DNA of 64,000 nt, from positions 340,393,484-340,457,483 of the forward strand of contig NC_061508.1 in NCBI RefSeq assembly GCF_022539505.1. The letters run 5' to 3'. Shown piece after piece: positions 33,063-44,516 of the stretch (position 1 is the first letter of the stretch; each line of letters opens with the position of its first letter). Position numbers and translations under genes: made by a program. The stretch is from Lolium rigidum. Lineage: Eukaryota > Streptophyta > Magnoliopsida > Poales > Poaceae. Below the pieces are notes generated by a model, which was not told the DNA's origin, did not search any database, and worked only from the letters and a program-made list of their open reading frames with translations.

Positions 33063-35376
33063 TAGGCTCTAGGAAGAAAACTCATCAACCAACAATAGTT
33101 GTTCGGGATTTTCCATTTTTTTTCATGGTACCTCAAGTAGGATATAGGAGGAAAACTCATTAACCTAGGAAAATGTCGTGTTGATGCTCTTTTTTTAAAA
33201 TTGAGGATAATGCTAGATCCCTATATCGTTTGATGCACACATCTAAATATTTATTATTATTTGAAAGGAGGATAATCCTCGAGCTCTTGATCCTAGTCCA
33301 CCGCCACTGAAGCCGACATCATATCATGAGTAGGCCAAACCTCATATATCGCTGCACCGCTATCATTACCCACTGCATCGAGAAGGATCTAGCGCACCGT
33401 GACCTCGGACCTTGCCGAAGCAATGGCTAGGGTTTACACCACTAACATCCCCTGCAATCTATGCGGTGGTGATGGTAGTAGTCATGGTGATGCTAGCTCA
33501 GACCCTTTACCCTAAATATTATTTCAATGTATTACTGAAACATTGTAACACCCCCAAATTTTTTAACCTTGTTTAAGCAGAGTTTAATTGTGCGAAAATG
33601 AGGGCCACCATTTTTTGTGTTAACCTCATGGGATAGTGTTTAATGCATGTTTGTCTTGACTATTGGGTAATCATGTCTGTTTGAGTTTTTTTTATATGCA
33701 TGTCTGTTTGAGTTGATTATTGAACGAGATTGTAAACCAATACAAGCCTTGTGCCCATGTGATCATGCCATTAAAAACACTACTATCTATTTTCCAAAAC
33801 TATTATCTTGGAAACCTCTCTTAATTCAACTGATTTTGGCTTTTCCCCAAAAAACTATAGGGCCAAGATTTATTTTTGAAAAAGGATTTCTCCAAACTAA
33901 GTATCTATAAAATATATATGGATCTATAAGTTGGTATGATCCCACTATTTTGCAAAACTATCATTTTACAAAACATTTATAACTAGATTTCAAACCCCTA
34001 ATAAAGACTTTAAGAAAAAAGAGAGGCTCCTATCTCAGCTATTTCCTAGAAAACCTACAAAAGCTTTACTTCCTTATTTAAAGGCCTTGTTAAAACTTAC
34101 TCGCATGATCAACTTTGAGCACTTGTTCCGCAGTTGCTTCTTGAAATGTTGGATAGCTGTTGGTATTGACTTGATTGACCCTATATGACGAGTTGACTTT
34201 AAGTGACTCTATTTGACTATGATTGAGTTGATTGACTACAAGTGGACATATGGTCCCAATCTACTGAAACCGAACACTTTATATTATGGTCACTGGGGAC
34301 ATGTTTACAAAAGTGTTTTTTTGTCTACTCCTACTAATAAAAATTTCCGCTAAATGTTTTTCCCTTTGTAATCCCCAAAACTCTATCTCTTATCCAAGGC
34401 ATATTTATTTTCAAAGCACAAGGTCAAATACCAGAAATGAAGTCACTCTATGTGTGCACTATTTTATTTCACAAATGACTTTATAAAAGTATTTTCATAA
34501 ATGTTTTCCTTCTTTTAAAAAACACCAGAAATTGGGAAAATACCTTTTTGTTGTTTTTCTTGTCTTCAGAAATTATGGGTATATTACCCAAGGTTTATAT
34601 ATGCCATTGCAACATCTTTAATTCAAAAACCCACTTGGCTATAATCAACTTTTCAATGCTCAAGGACAAAAACAAGATCTGGTCTATTTATTTGTGTGAG
34701 CAACTCAACCTCCAAATCTATTTGAAGATTCCATATCCACCCTCTACCTGTTTGATCATCTCTATGATCATCTGACGAACGTCACCCCCTGAGTTAGAAT
34801 GACTTTCTCTGAAAATGATTCTAAAGTGATTCTGACCCCTTATCTTTGTTGACAATGTTTGACTAGAAGCATATGTGCTCTCTTGTATGTATGTGTTGGA
34901 TTGATGTTTTCTTGTGATAAGATAATCATGTGTGCTCTCTTGTAAGTCGTTCAGCCTCCACGTCTAGGTTATCGTTTGAAATACTCCCTCCAATCGCTCA
35001 AATACAAAAACCACAACACTTACTATGAATTACAGGAAATAATTTTTTGTCCATGTATATTCTCCAACATTGCAATATGTGTATGTCGTATGCATGTATA
35101 TATGTTCGCATGGACATATATTTATGCACAAGGAATTCTAATATATGGGAATAAATTATATAGGATTACATATAGTCATATGCATTAAGTTAACAAAGTG
35201 GAATGTATATTCCCTCCCTCCATGAAAAAGTGTACAAAGTAGTAGCTAGTTACCAGAATCATCTCTCTTCATTTAATGATATGTTATGTCATTAAAATGT
35301 CTAACTGATAATGCACCTAGTTATTCCATGTTACTACCTTAGTTGCTCACACTGTGAGTAGTCTACTACTAGTAGT
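33063..35376. other. Intergenic region without recognised genes
   Basis: AT-rich. TGTAACACCCCC at 33545 looks like the start of some gypsy LTRs, but no matching end was found. Fragments beginning ACTCCCTCC at 34981 and CCCTCCCTCC at 35210 look like Stowaway ends without partners. Small ORFs show no domain. Confidence 0.4.
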
Positions 35377-35450
35377 TGTTAAAATATATAGCATAACCCT
35401 TTTCAACAGTTCGGACTTTTGAAAAACTTAATTAGTGCATCAATCTAATA
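35377..35450 (+). repeat. 5' LTR of the TRIM
   Basis: About 84% identical by eye to 35571-35645. The ends are TG...ATA rather than the canonical TG...CA, but they are fixed by the TSD. Confidence 0.88.
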
Positions 35451-35463
35451 TGGTATTAGAGCC
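35451..35463 (+). promoter_or_regulatory. Primer binding site of the TRIM (initiator Met type)
   Basis: TGGTATTAGAGCC; the usual copia-type site is TGGTATCAGAGCC. It abuts the 5' LTR with no spacer. Confidence 0.85.
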
Positions 35464-35766
35464 ACAAGGTCTCGGGGTCAAATCCTACCCAACGTACTAT
35501 TTAATTTACTCCAAATAGTTGCGGTCCGTGATTACCCATGTCTAGTGTCTTCCCGCTTGTCCAAGGGGAATGTTAAAATATATAGCCTAGCCCTTTCCAA
35601 TAGTTACGGACTTTTAGAAAACTTGGTTAGTGCATCAATCCAATAGTAGTCATATTACTAACTTACACGCGATTAAATATGCATTATTTTATGGTCTTTA
35701 TATGATCCCTTGAAATAAATGTCTTTTAAATTGTGGTAGAAGAGATGAGATCATGAGAATGACTTA

Positions 35767-36022
35767 CTCCCTCAGTCAATAATTACCCTTCATTCTGGGT
35801 TTAGATGAAGTCAAATTTGGTAACTTTAACTAAACATTTAGAAAGAAAAATCAATATCCAAAATATCTAAAAAATATTGTTAGAATTATCATAAAATATA
35901 TTTTCAGATTACATTTATCCACTACCGTAAATATTGATGTATTTTTCTATATGCTTAGTCAAACTTTACAAAGTTTAACTTTGATCAAACCCAAAATGCA
36001 GGGTAATTCCGGACAGAGGGGG
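35767..36022. mobile_element. Stowaway-like MITE
   Basis: The left end CTCCCTCAGTCAATAATTAC and the right end, read in reverse, CCCCCTCTGTCCGGAATTAC form terminal inverted repeats, with TA before the left end. The interior is typical (GATTAAAGTTAAA-like inverted text around 35810-35990). About 256 bp, non-coding, mariner-type. Confidence 0.82.
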
Positions 36023-36863
36023 CAATTAGCATGAGAATCTACTTTTACTCTGCCCCGCTTAATAATTCCTAAATTGGATATCTTCTCGGCACAAAATAGG
36101 ACTGATTGCCCTGCTACTACCCTATACACGTGTGCATGATCTGAAAGATTTTCTTTCTTCTAAACTTAAAGACAAAAGGTGTAATTACTAGCTACAAGTT
36201 TGTGCAAAGTATATGTTGGAGATTGCTTGAGAGCTTTTATTTTGCAGATGGCATGATTATCCTCTCTGAGATAGACAAAAGGCGTTATATTGTGCAAGCA
36301 TGCAAGGGTGCAGTGTTTGTTGGAGAAACTTGTCTACTTCTGCATAAATTGACAAAGCTGAATACTTGTCTTGCACTACAAAGAGTGAAACGTATGGGCT
36401 TTTGCATGCCTGCAAGCTATAGTAACTGACTAACTTGTTCGTTCACATGAGAATTAAGATTGGCAATACTGCAAGAAAAGGGTGTGCAAAAGCCAAAAGG
36501 ATCTGGTTAATTAAATGGATTAACTTTGCTAAGACATGTACTGTTATTTGTACCGCGTGGAATCATCTTTGGGATGAAACAATGAACATACCTTATGCAA
36601 CATACTGACGATGTGTATTGTAGATAGGAAAAAACTTAAATAAATTAATTCATTCGTTGATATAGCAATTAAATCTGAGTCAAATTCGAAATTTAGCTTA
36701 GCATGCATTTCTTGCTCGAAAATAAGTACGATATACCAAATTCTGGATCAAAAAGACAGGAAGTGCACATCAAAAAAGGAATTTAGAACGCCTCGAATTA
36801 AAACATGGAAATGATCGAACGAATTAGGGGGTGAGAGGAACTGAGGATAACGAGCTAGCTGAC
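36023..36863. other. Region 3' of the MYB gene
   Basis: AT-rich and probably includes the 3' untranslated region and terminator of the minus-strand MYB gene. A polyadenylation-like TTTAAT/AATTAAA context (36795-36803 on the minus strand) is weak. The small plus ORF 36202-36429 has no recognised domain. Confidence 0.45.
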
Positions 36864-38238
36864 TTAGCAATCCCATTGGAGCTGGTCTATGCCGATGCCA
36901 TGGCCGGCGCCGCTGTAAAACATCCCGCACGACTCCATCAGCTCCAGGTCGAAGGCCGTGGTGGCAACGGCGGATCCGTACATCGCTGAAGAGACGTCCA
37001 CAATATCCACGCCCTTGGCAGTTGCCGCACCGCCGTTCATCATCATTGGCGCCGGCGGCCCAACCACCTCCTCCTGTCCCAACCCTTGCTGCTGCAGGTG
37101 CTGTTGCGACATTTCGATCCCTCCGCCCATTCCATCAGGCTCAACGACGGTTGCCCACATTGCTGCCGTCTCGTCCATGAATGCCGACATTCCCATGCCC
37201 TGGTTGAAGCCGTTGCTAGCGTTAGGCATGCCGGCGGCGTGCTCCATGGAAGAAGACGAATTAGAGGAGCCATTCAGGAAGTCCATGGAGGCGTGGACGC
37301 CGGCGCTGTTCTGATCCGTAAAGCTCATGAGCAAAGCACCGTTGTTGGTGTGGTCGTTGTACGGGTAGCCCTGCTGCATCGCCACTGCAGCATGGTGGTG
37401 AGCGTGCTCGTCATGCTGCCCATTCGCCATGCCAGGGTTAGGGACGTCGTACAATCCCGGCGGCGGCACCATGGATGGCGGCACCGCAACCGTGGCAGGC
37501 GCTTTGGTCGGGGAGCTGATGGTGAACGGAGGCGTGTCGTTTCCGTTGGAGGAGTGAAACTGGGAGGCGGCATGATTGTTGCTAGGGTTGTTGGTGTTGC
37601 CGCTGCCGCCATGGGCATGGAGGAGGTTCTTGGATGCCGGGAGCAGGTTGTGTGTCTTGGGGTCGAGGCCCTGCGCGATGAGCTTCTTCTTGATGCAGGA
37701 GTTCCAGAAGTTCTTGACCTCGTTGTCCGTGCGCCCCGGAAGGTGCTTGGCGATCTGTGCCCACCTGCCATGCCATGGATCATGCGATCGACCAGTCGGG
37801 TCAATTCAATTGTCTCCGCGTTTCAAGCTAGCACCAAGCTGAATAATTCAGGCAGACACATGTAGTATTACCTGTTGCCGAGGATGCGGTGGACGTCGAG
37901 GATGGTGCGCTCCTCCTGCTCCGTGAAGGTGCCGCGCTTGAGGTCAGGGCGGAGGTAGTTGATCCAGCGGAGCCGGCAGCTCTTGCCGCACCGCTGCAGC
38001 CCTGAACCGCCACGACCGTCAGGAGAAGAAGCGTCGATTCGTCAGATCTCCGCGATCGAGATAGATGGAAGGACGAAGCTGGGTAATCAAGGTTCACGGA
38101 CGACGTACCGGCGTTCTTGGGGACGGCGCTCCAGCAGCTGTGTCCGTTGGCCGTGATGTACCTGAGGAGCTTCTCGTCCTCCTCCGGCGACCAGAGCCCC
38201 CGCTTGACCTTCTGCTTGCTGCAGCAGTGGTGCCCCAT
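36864..38238 (-). CDS. R2R3-MYB transcription factor, MYB26-like subgroup, three exons
   Basis: Exons on the minus strand are 38238-38109, 38001-37872 and 37764-36864, all with GT-AG introns; the spliced frame codes 386 aa without stops. Residues about 1-115 hold two MYB repeats: R2 starts [20 protein letters not shown] and has CWSAVPKNA, then [21 protein letters not shown]3 starts [10 protein letters not shown], has [20 protein letters not shown], then [13 protein letters not shown]. Such proteins bind DNA in the nucleus. The start [14 protein letters not shown] and the intron positions fit the group containing Arabidopsis MYB26, MYB61 and MYB86; the [20 protein letters not shown] text is closest to MYB26, which controls secondary wall thickening in anthers. 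The C-terminal half is rich in Asn, Met, Gly and His, and ends LQWDC. It is the only intact host gene here. The exact orthologue is not certain. Confidence 0.93.
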
Positions 38239-38277
38239 AGCCGCCTGAGCCTGACCTAGCTAGCCTACTCGCCCTTC

Positions 38278-38362
38278 TCCTCCTCCTCCTCCTCCTCCTC
38301 CTCCTCCTCCTCCTCCTCCTCCTCCTCCTCCTCCTCCTCCTCCTCCTCTCTCTCTCTCTCTC
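38278..38362. repeat. Microsatellite (TCC)23 followed by (TC)8 in the MYB upstream leader
   Basis: Perfect TCC units 38278-38346, then TC units to 38362, ending 40 bases upstream of the MYB start codon. On the transcribed strand it is GA- and GGA-rich and probably lies in the 5' untranslated region or core promoter. Confidence 0.97.
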
Positions 38363-39344
38363 AGACTCTCACGCGGACACACACGCACGCAGAGACTCAG
38401 GCAAGGCACGGCGCTGCCCGGCCGTTTGTCCGAGTCAATTGAGCTTTATGCCGCTGTGTGTGGAGGAAGGGAACACCAAATAAAGTTTGTCCATTGTCGC
38501 ATCCATCGCAAAAGGTGGCTTGTACGTTGGAGGAGGAAGTTTCAATTCACCAGGTGATTGATACGTAGTGATATGAGTAGCAGCAAACAGTGAACGCCCA
38601 GCAGAAATCAACTTTGTTAATCATCAACTGGATGTACGTGTTTCTTGCTAAAACTTGTGAAGCTAGGCTAGCTGCCGTGAGAAGGATTCTTTACATGGAA
38701 GGCAGCTGCTGCCTGCTGGCCGGGACTCTTGAAGAACAAGAGAGATCGATTGCCCTATATGGAAACGCACGCATGCCCTCTCTGTCGGTGCAGACATCGA
38801 TGGTGATACTCTCTGCACGGTCACTATTGCAGGGTATGCACCATTCAATTAGTTGTAATCGATCACGTTTACTTATTAGTTAATACTCTCACCGGCTTTT
38901 CTTTAACATAAGGCCCTTTGTCCACCTTTATATATAAAGCCATCACATCATCGCCATACATAAGTTTTACAAAACCCTTCTCGACCCCTCATGGATCATG
39001 TACTCATAGATACAGGGACGCTAAGAAAAAGCTATAGTAACAACACCACACACAAAGGCCTAGTAACAAAAAGAGGAAGTGTCATCATGAAGTCCGGCCC
39101 GCATGTGGCTCGTGTATGTAGATCTCTAACCGCATCCCGTGCCACGTCAGCTCCCTATCCTTCGGTGCAGACATCGATAGTGATCCTCTCCGCACAGTCA
39201 CTATTGTAGGGTATGCACCATTTGGTTCGTTAATTGATCATGTTTACTTGTTAGTTAATACTACCATCATTTTCTCGAAGATGTCGTTTTAAACAACAGG
39301 AAGATCAATAAGCTAAAATAGAGGTGGTGATGTGAAAACTAGCT
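38363..39344. other. MYB upstream region with a diverged duplicated segment
   Basis: About 38780-38895 and 39160-39275 are direct repeats sharing TCGGTGCAGACATCGAT, GTCACTATTG, GGGTATGCACCATT and TTAGTTAATACT. A TTTATATATAAAG stretch is at about 38926. No ORF with a domain was seen. Confidence 0.65.
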
Positions 39345-39773
39345 TGTGCATCACCTGGGGCAACAAAAAAAAACCTGCTCTAACAGGTGACCTATAGCTA
39401 TATTATGATGTATATTTTTTTGCATGTAATGTATATTTTTCCACCATATGATGTAAATATACATCTTCACTGGGTTGACGTAAAACAAATCCCTCTCCCC
39501 CGAGCAGCCGAACCGCCATGTTGAACGCCTCCAGTGTCTTCTTCGATTCCTCGCATTTCTGTAGCTGTCCCACCAAAATGCCACCGGATCGCCGCTGTCG
39601 AGCCCTGTCTCGCTAGTTGTTACCCGCAGAATTAGGGCGAATCGCGACCGAATCATGTTGCACTGTTTGGGGTGTCGTTGTGTCGCCACCCCAAGAGCTC
39701 CACGGGTTTCCGTGGCTTTTGGTTGCGGTAATCCAGCCGATACACCGCCGAGATACAGTCGATAGACGCGCTG

Positions 39774-40195
39774 GTGGCTCGACACCTTTGCATCGCCAGA
39801 AATCGTTGCGCACGCGACGACACGACAACGTGGAGGTTCGGCCAACCGTGGTTGGAGTTGAATTTCTGTCCACCTCGTAAAAGTCGAGTTCCTAGCGCCG
39901 GAGGTGTGCATGGTCGCCCGCAAGAAGGACATGGAGAATCGTCAGGCCTTCCTGCAGCTTCGGCCCACAAGTCCGACGAGGTGGCCATGGCGAGGTTGTG
40001 CAGTGAGAACCCGGAGCTTGTGCAATTGGAGATGGAGTACTACGTTGCGAAAAACGGAGCGAAGAAGACAAAAGCTGCGGAGTCGGAGGCCGGCCCCTTG
40101 ACTACCATCTTCTAGTCTGACTCTGATGAGTTGGACTCGTACTTCTGGAATGTCCTCAGTGCCTCCGATGAAGACGACGATTGGGTTGATCTCTA
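39774..40195 (+). CDS. Possible gene fragment of unknown function
   Basis: A plus-strand frame is open from 39774 to 40115. Its final part starts MARLCSENPELVQLEMEYYV and, after one TAG, continues in frame as an acidic tail (SDSDELDSYFWN, then ASDEDDDWVDL) to a second stop at 40195. The base composition is more gene-like than the flanks. No family is recognised. It could be the 3' end of a captured or decayed gene, or chance. Confidence 0.3.
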
Positions 40196-40686
40196 GATAG
40201 GCCATGTAGTGCATCAGACTCAAGGTAGTTTGGTTGAACCTTTTTTAAAAAAAAAAGGAGACATAGCACTGGCCTCTGCATCGATCCATGCATGCCGCCT
40301 CTGCATCAGTCAAACTATGAATTGTCGGAGTCATTCTATGTATTGTCAGAGTCGAGTTTGAATGTATCAAACTGTCGAAACGGATTTAGACGTGTTGAAA
40401 TGGAAGTTTGAATTGTTGAACTCCAAATTTGAAGTGTCGAAGAAGGGTTGGCAGTGGTGGATGTGCCCTATCTTGTACCATCTTGTACAGGAAAAAACTA
40501 CACATAACCTATATTGTAGTTTTTGGTGATGTATAATTTATAGGGCATCTGTTATGCGTGTCCTGTTTATACATCATCTGTTTAACTTTGTTTGGGTGCA
40601 GTGTGTGACCCGAGTCTGATTTAGAATGTAGTCCAAATTCCCTATCATAGGACTAGGAGGGTGTGGAGTCGGACTTTATCCAAACA
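40196..40686. other. Spacer left of the CACTA element
   Basis: No gene seen. It contains a T6A10-type run at about 40231-40257 and otherwise ordinary AT-rich sequence. Confidence 0.4.
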
Positions 40687-40900
40687 CACTAGTAGAAAAC
40701 AGGGCTTTCGTGTGAGCCTTTTGTCGCGGGCGCGCCTGCACCCGCGACAAATGGCCTGGCCACGTCGCCCCGAAACCATTTGGAGCGAGCCGGGCCTTTT
40801 ATCGCGCCCTTTTGTCGCGGGCCGAATCACAACCCGCGACAAAAGGGGTCTGAGCTCTGGCGCCTCCTGCCAGCACCACGACCCGCGACAAAAGGGCCAT
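40687..40900. repeat. Left terminal and subterminal repeats of the CACTA element
   Basis: After the terminal repeat come inverted and direct copies of TTTTGTCGCGGG (about 40718, 40809, and inverse GCGACAAA at 40744, 40845 and 40884). In En/Spm such repeats are bound by the element's TnpA protein. The block runs directly into a TATA box. Confidence 0.88.
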
Positions 40901-40903
40901 GCC

Positions 40904-40913
40904 TATATATACA
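40904..40913 (+). promoter_or_regulatory. TATA box of the CACTA transposase gene
   Basis: CCTATATATACAC about 20 bases after the last subterminal GCGACAAAAGGG, followed by a run of C at 40924-40938. It lies about 260 bp upstream of the first transposase ATG. Confidence 0.65.
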
Positions 40914-41164
40914 CGCAGCCAGCCCCCCCCCCCCCCCCTCCCCACATTTTTTTCCTTGGTGGTGAAAGGTGGAGGTGTATGCTAGCTTATTTTTTCTTCA
41001 TGTGCACAAGAGGTGTTTGATGGAATGCTTGTGAGGGATCCACTTGATTTTATTTGATAAGATTTCTCCTCTTTTTGATCCTAAAAGGTTAGCAACTATT
41101 TTCTCGTATATACATAGTCCGTACAATACTAATTTTAGCAAGGTGATTGCGTCTGATACACTTA

Positions 41165-43809
41165 TGATGCAGATGAGTCATCCATGGATGTACGGTAACC
41201 GATGTGCTCCCGCTTTCGAGAGAGGGCGTGAATTCTTTCCTGCTTGTGGCCGAGGCCAACAAGTCGAAGCAAGGTTTTATGTGTTGTCCATGTCTGAAAT
41301 GTAAGAATGAGAAGGATTACTCTTGCTCAAGAGACATTAAGAGCCACCTGCTTCGGTTTGGATTCATGTCCAGCTATAATGTTTGGACCAAGCACGGAGA
41401 AGAAGGGGTTATGATGGAAGACGGCGATGAAGAAAAAGATAACGATGACCAGTACCGATCTATGTTCTCTGAATGCGATGATACCGCAATGGACGACAAT
41501 GAAGAAGAAGGAGGTGAAGAACAGGCATCAGATGATCATGTTGATGATGATCTTCGTCGGGCCATTTCTGATGCAAGAAGAGACTGTGCCACGGATAAGG
41601 AGAGGTTGCAGTTCGACAAGATGTTAGAGGACCACCACAAATTGTTGTACCCAGGTTGTGAAGATGGACATAGAAAACTGGGTAGCATATTGGAATTGCT
41701 GAAATGGAAGGCAGAGGTCGGTGTGACTGACTCGGGATTTGAGAAATTGATGATAATATTAAAGAAGCTGTTTCCAAGAAATAACGAATTGCCCGTCAGT
41801 ACATATGAAGCAAAGAAGCTTGTCTGCCCTCTAGGATTAGATGTGCAAGAAGATACATGCATGCATTAATGATCGTATCCTCTACCGCGGTGAGAAGTAC
41901 GAGAATTTGAATAAATGCCCGATATGCGGTGCATTGCGGTATAAGATCGGAAAAGATGACCCTGGTGATGTTGAGGGCGAGCCACCCGAGAAGAGGGTTC
42001 CTGCGAAGGTGATGTGGTATGCTCCCATAATACCACGATTGAAACGTTTGTTCAGAAACAAAGAGCATGCCAAGTTGTTGCGATGGCACATGGAAGAACG
42101 TAAGAAAGACGCGATGTTGAGGCACCCCGCTGATGGTCGGCAGTGGAGAAACATCGGGAGAGAGTTCCCGGATTTTGCAGGTGAGGCAAGGAACTTATAC
42201 TTTGGTCTAAGTACAGATGGCATGAATCCTTTTGGGGAGCAGAGCTGCAGTCACAACACCTGGCCCGTGACTCTATGTATCTACAACCTTCCTCCTTGGT
42301 TGTGCATGAAGCGGAAGTTCATTATGATGCCAGTGCTTATCCAAGGCCCAAAGCAACCAGACAACGACATTGATGTGTACCTAAGGCCATTAGTCGATGA
42401 ACTTTTGGAGTTGTGGGCCAAACCAGGTGTACGTGTGTGGGATGAGCACACCGAGCAAGAATTTGACCTACGAGCGTTGCTATTCGTAACCATCAATAAT
42501 TGGCCTGCTCTTAGTAACATTTCAGGACAGTACGAACAAAGGATACAATGCATGCACACACTTGTTTAGATGAGACTCGAAAGTAAATATTTGGGAAAAA
42601 GCAGAAAAGTTGTGTACCCGTTCAATCGTCGTTTCCTTCCGCGCAAGCATCCCTTAAGGAAAAAAGGCAAGCATTTCGATGGCGAGGCTGACCGCCGTCC
42701 GAAGCCTGTCCCCGTAGTGGTGCTTGATATATTTGACATGGTCAAGGATTTAAATGTTATCTTTGGAAAGGGTCCAGGCAGTCGACCTGTTCCGAAAGAC
42801 GATGACGGACACGCGCCCATGTGGAAGAAGAAATCTATTTTTTGGGAGCTAGAATATTGGAAAGTCCTGGAAGTCCGCCCTGCAATCGACGTGATGCACC
42901 TGACCAAGAATCTTTGTGTGAATATTCTAGGTTTTCTGGGCGTGTATGGAAAGACAAAAGATACACCAGAAGCACGGGAGGACCAGGAAAGTCATAAAGG
43001 ACGAAACGGCAATCATCCAGGGCAGTTTGTAGGGCCTGCCAGCTACGCTCTTACCAAACAAGAGAAGGAGATCTTTTTTGAAGCGCTATTCAGTATCAAG
43101 GTTCCATCTGGTTTCTCGTTGAATATAAAGAGGATAGTAAATATGAAGGAGAAAAAATTCCAGAACCTGAAGTCCCATGACTGTCACGTGCTTATGACAC
43201 AAGTGCTTCCGGTTGCATTGAGGGGACTTCTACCAGAAAATGTTCGACTAGCCATTGTGAAGATATGTGCATTCCTCAACGCAATTTCTCAGAAGGTAAT
43301 GGATCCAGAAACTTTGTCAGGATTACAGGAAGATGTGGTCGAATGTCTTGTCAGCTTCGAGTTGTTGTTCCCACCACATAGAGGAGATATGGGAACTTGA
43401 CTATGGTCCCACTTTTAAGGTCCCTTTGTTTCGGTGCAAATGGGTGAAGCTCAGCGGTATACATATTGACGATAAGTACGGTATGATAACAGTGGATCCC
43501 AACAATCTTGCGTACCTGGACGAGCCATTTGTCCTAGCCAGCGAGGTGGCTCAAGTTTTCTACGTGAAGGACATGTCTAGCAAATCAAGAAAAAGAAATC
43601 AACAAAAGAATACATCAACCAAGGAGCCAAAGCGCCACATAGTTCTTTCGGGGAAAAGAAACATCGTGGGAGTGGATGACAAGACAGACATGTCAGAAGA
43701 TTATAATAAGTTTAAAGAAATTCCGCCCTTCACGGTGAAAATTGACCCAATCATCTTACTAAATGATGAACATTCTCCATGGCTACGGCGTAGAAGATCA
43801 CAACACTAG
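41165..43809 (+). pseudogene. TNP2-type CACTA transposase, decayed
   Basis: Starts near 41168 (MSHPWMYGNRCAPAF), then shifts frame to GVNSFLLVAEANKSKQGFMC and a CCPCLKCKN zinc-like stretch. The transposase_21 core reads WYAPIIPRLKRLFRNKEHAK, LSTDGMNPFGEQSCSHNTWP, VTLCIYNLPPWLCMKRKFIM and VDELLELWAKPGVRVWDEH. Next comes MWKKKSIFWELEYWKVLEVR, VMHLTKNLCVNILGFLG and the start of a DUF4218 region. Most of that region is then missing, and the reading jumps to a DUF4216 end (WELDYGPTFKVPLFRCKWVK) finishing at 43809. At least four single-base shifts occur (about 41213, 41850, 42530 and 42560). TNP2 cuts transposon ends in the nucleus; this copy cannot. Confidence 0.93.
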
Positions 43810-43897
43810 ATGGCGATGTAATAATGTATTCTTCATATATAGTTCCCAAGACAATCTCTACATTTTTGTAATAATGAGAACCCTTTCCCCAACACTG

Positions 43898-44107
43898 TTA
43901 GAGGAGACGGAGTCTTTCACGGGCTTGCAGGGAAATTTTTCCGAGGAGCAGCTTCCGAAGATGCCGTAGCGCGTGTGCACCAACGACATCTTCGAGAAGC
44001 TGCGCCACGGGAGATTTCCCAACCCTTTCCTTCATCCATGGGAATGAAACTGTGCTTGGCTTGTTGATCTGCTTGGCAAGGCGTATCGATGCTCCTTTTA
44101 TAGGCAC
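43898..44107 (-). CDS. Short divergent ORF in the CACTA element, unknown function
   Basis: A 69-codon frame starting MPIKGASIRLAKQINKPSTV, with an internal start MKERVGKSPVAQLLEDVVGA at 44036. The C-terminal part is rich in Leu, Arg and Lys and could be helical. A TATA-like CCTATAAAAGGAGC (44092-44105, minus strand) lies about 60 bases upstream of the internal start, overlapping the upstream part of the frame, so the shorter protein of about 45 aa is more likely. It faces away from the 44517 ORF across a block of repeats. No family recognised. Confidence 0.4.
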   Translation of the reverse strand: MPIKGASIRLAKQINKPSTVSFPWMKERVGKSPVAQLLEDVVGAHALRHLRKLLLGKISLQARERLRLL

Positions 44108-44516
44108 GGCACCGCTTCTACTTTGTCTTGTTACTTCGATAGGGGTCGTGCGCTACATGCTTTATCTCATCGAGCAGTGCGTCCACCCACGCGTCCTTAT
44201 CCTGCCGACAGCTTTAGTACCGGTTGCAGCCACCAACCGTGACAAAAGGTTACCGACACATCCTTATCCTGCCGACAGCTTTAGTCCCGGTTGCAGCCAC
44301 CAACCGTGACAAAAGGTTACCCGCACATCATCCCCCCAGATAAGGCCCTCCTAGATAAGCCTCCCCCCGTCTTTTGTCCCGGTTTGAGCCTCCACCCGGG
44401 ATGAAAGTTTCGCGCGCCACTTCGTTCCCGCCTATTTTCTTCCCGCATTCCCGCCATTTTTCCACTATATATATGTAGGCTTGGACTCATATCTACGAAC
44501 CTCATCACTCTCTCCC
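44108..44516. promoter_or_regulatory. Bidirectional promoter-like block with repeats
   Basis: Contains two tandem units of about 75 bp (44202-44250 and 44265-44325) with GCTTTAGT(A/C)CCGGTTGCAG and CCAACCGTGACAAAAGGTTA, a further TTTTGTCCCGG at 44371, and CCACTATATATATG at 44462-44475, about 45 bases upstream of the ATG at 44517. The other side has the minus-strand TATA at 44092-44105. The repeats are variants of the element's subterminal repeats. Confidence 0.6.

Larger units (their letters stand above)
35377..35645 (+). mobile_element. TRIM: complete terminal-repeat retrotransposon in miniature
   Basis: LTR copies 35377-35450 (74 bp) and 35571-35645 (75 bp) both start TGTTAAAATATATAGC. The first is followed at once by a primer site TGGTATTAGAGCC (one base from the complement of initiator tRNA-Met). 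The second is preceded by the purine run AAGGGGAA. A perfect 5-bp TSD GTAGT flanks it (35372-35376 and 35646-35650). It is 269 bp with no coding capacity. The size and organisation resemble the grass SMART/TRIM class, a comparison made from memory. It needs outside enzymes to move. Confidence 0.9.

Noticed and set aside
33545..34790. Solo gypsy LTR starting TGTAACACCCCC
   Set aside because: No matching 3' end, polypurine tract or target duplication could be found.
37043..37273. Second minus-strand ORF inside MYB exon 3
   Set aside because: Out-of-frame shadow of the Asn/Met/Gly-rich MYB C-terminus.
36958..37865. Plus-strand ORFs of 118 and 259 aa over the MYB gene
   Set aside because: They are antisense shadows of a well-supported three-exon MYB coding sequence and show no domain.
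40645..40842. ORFs on both strands at the left CACTA end
   Set aside because: They read across the terminal repeat and subterminal hairpins and are not conserved at the right end.
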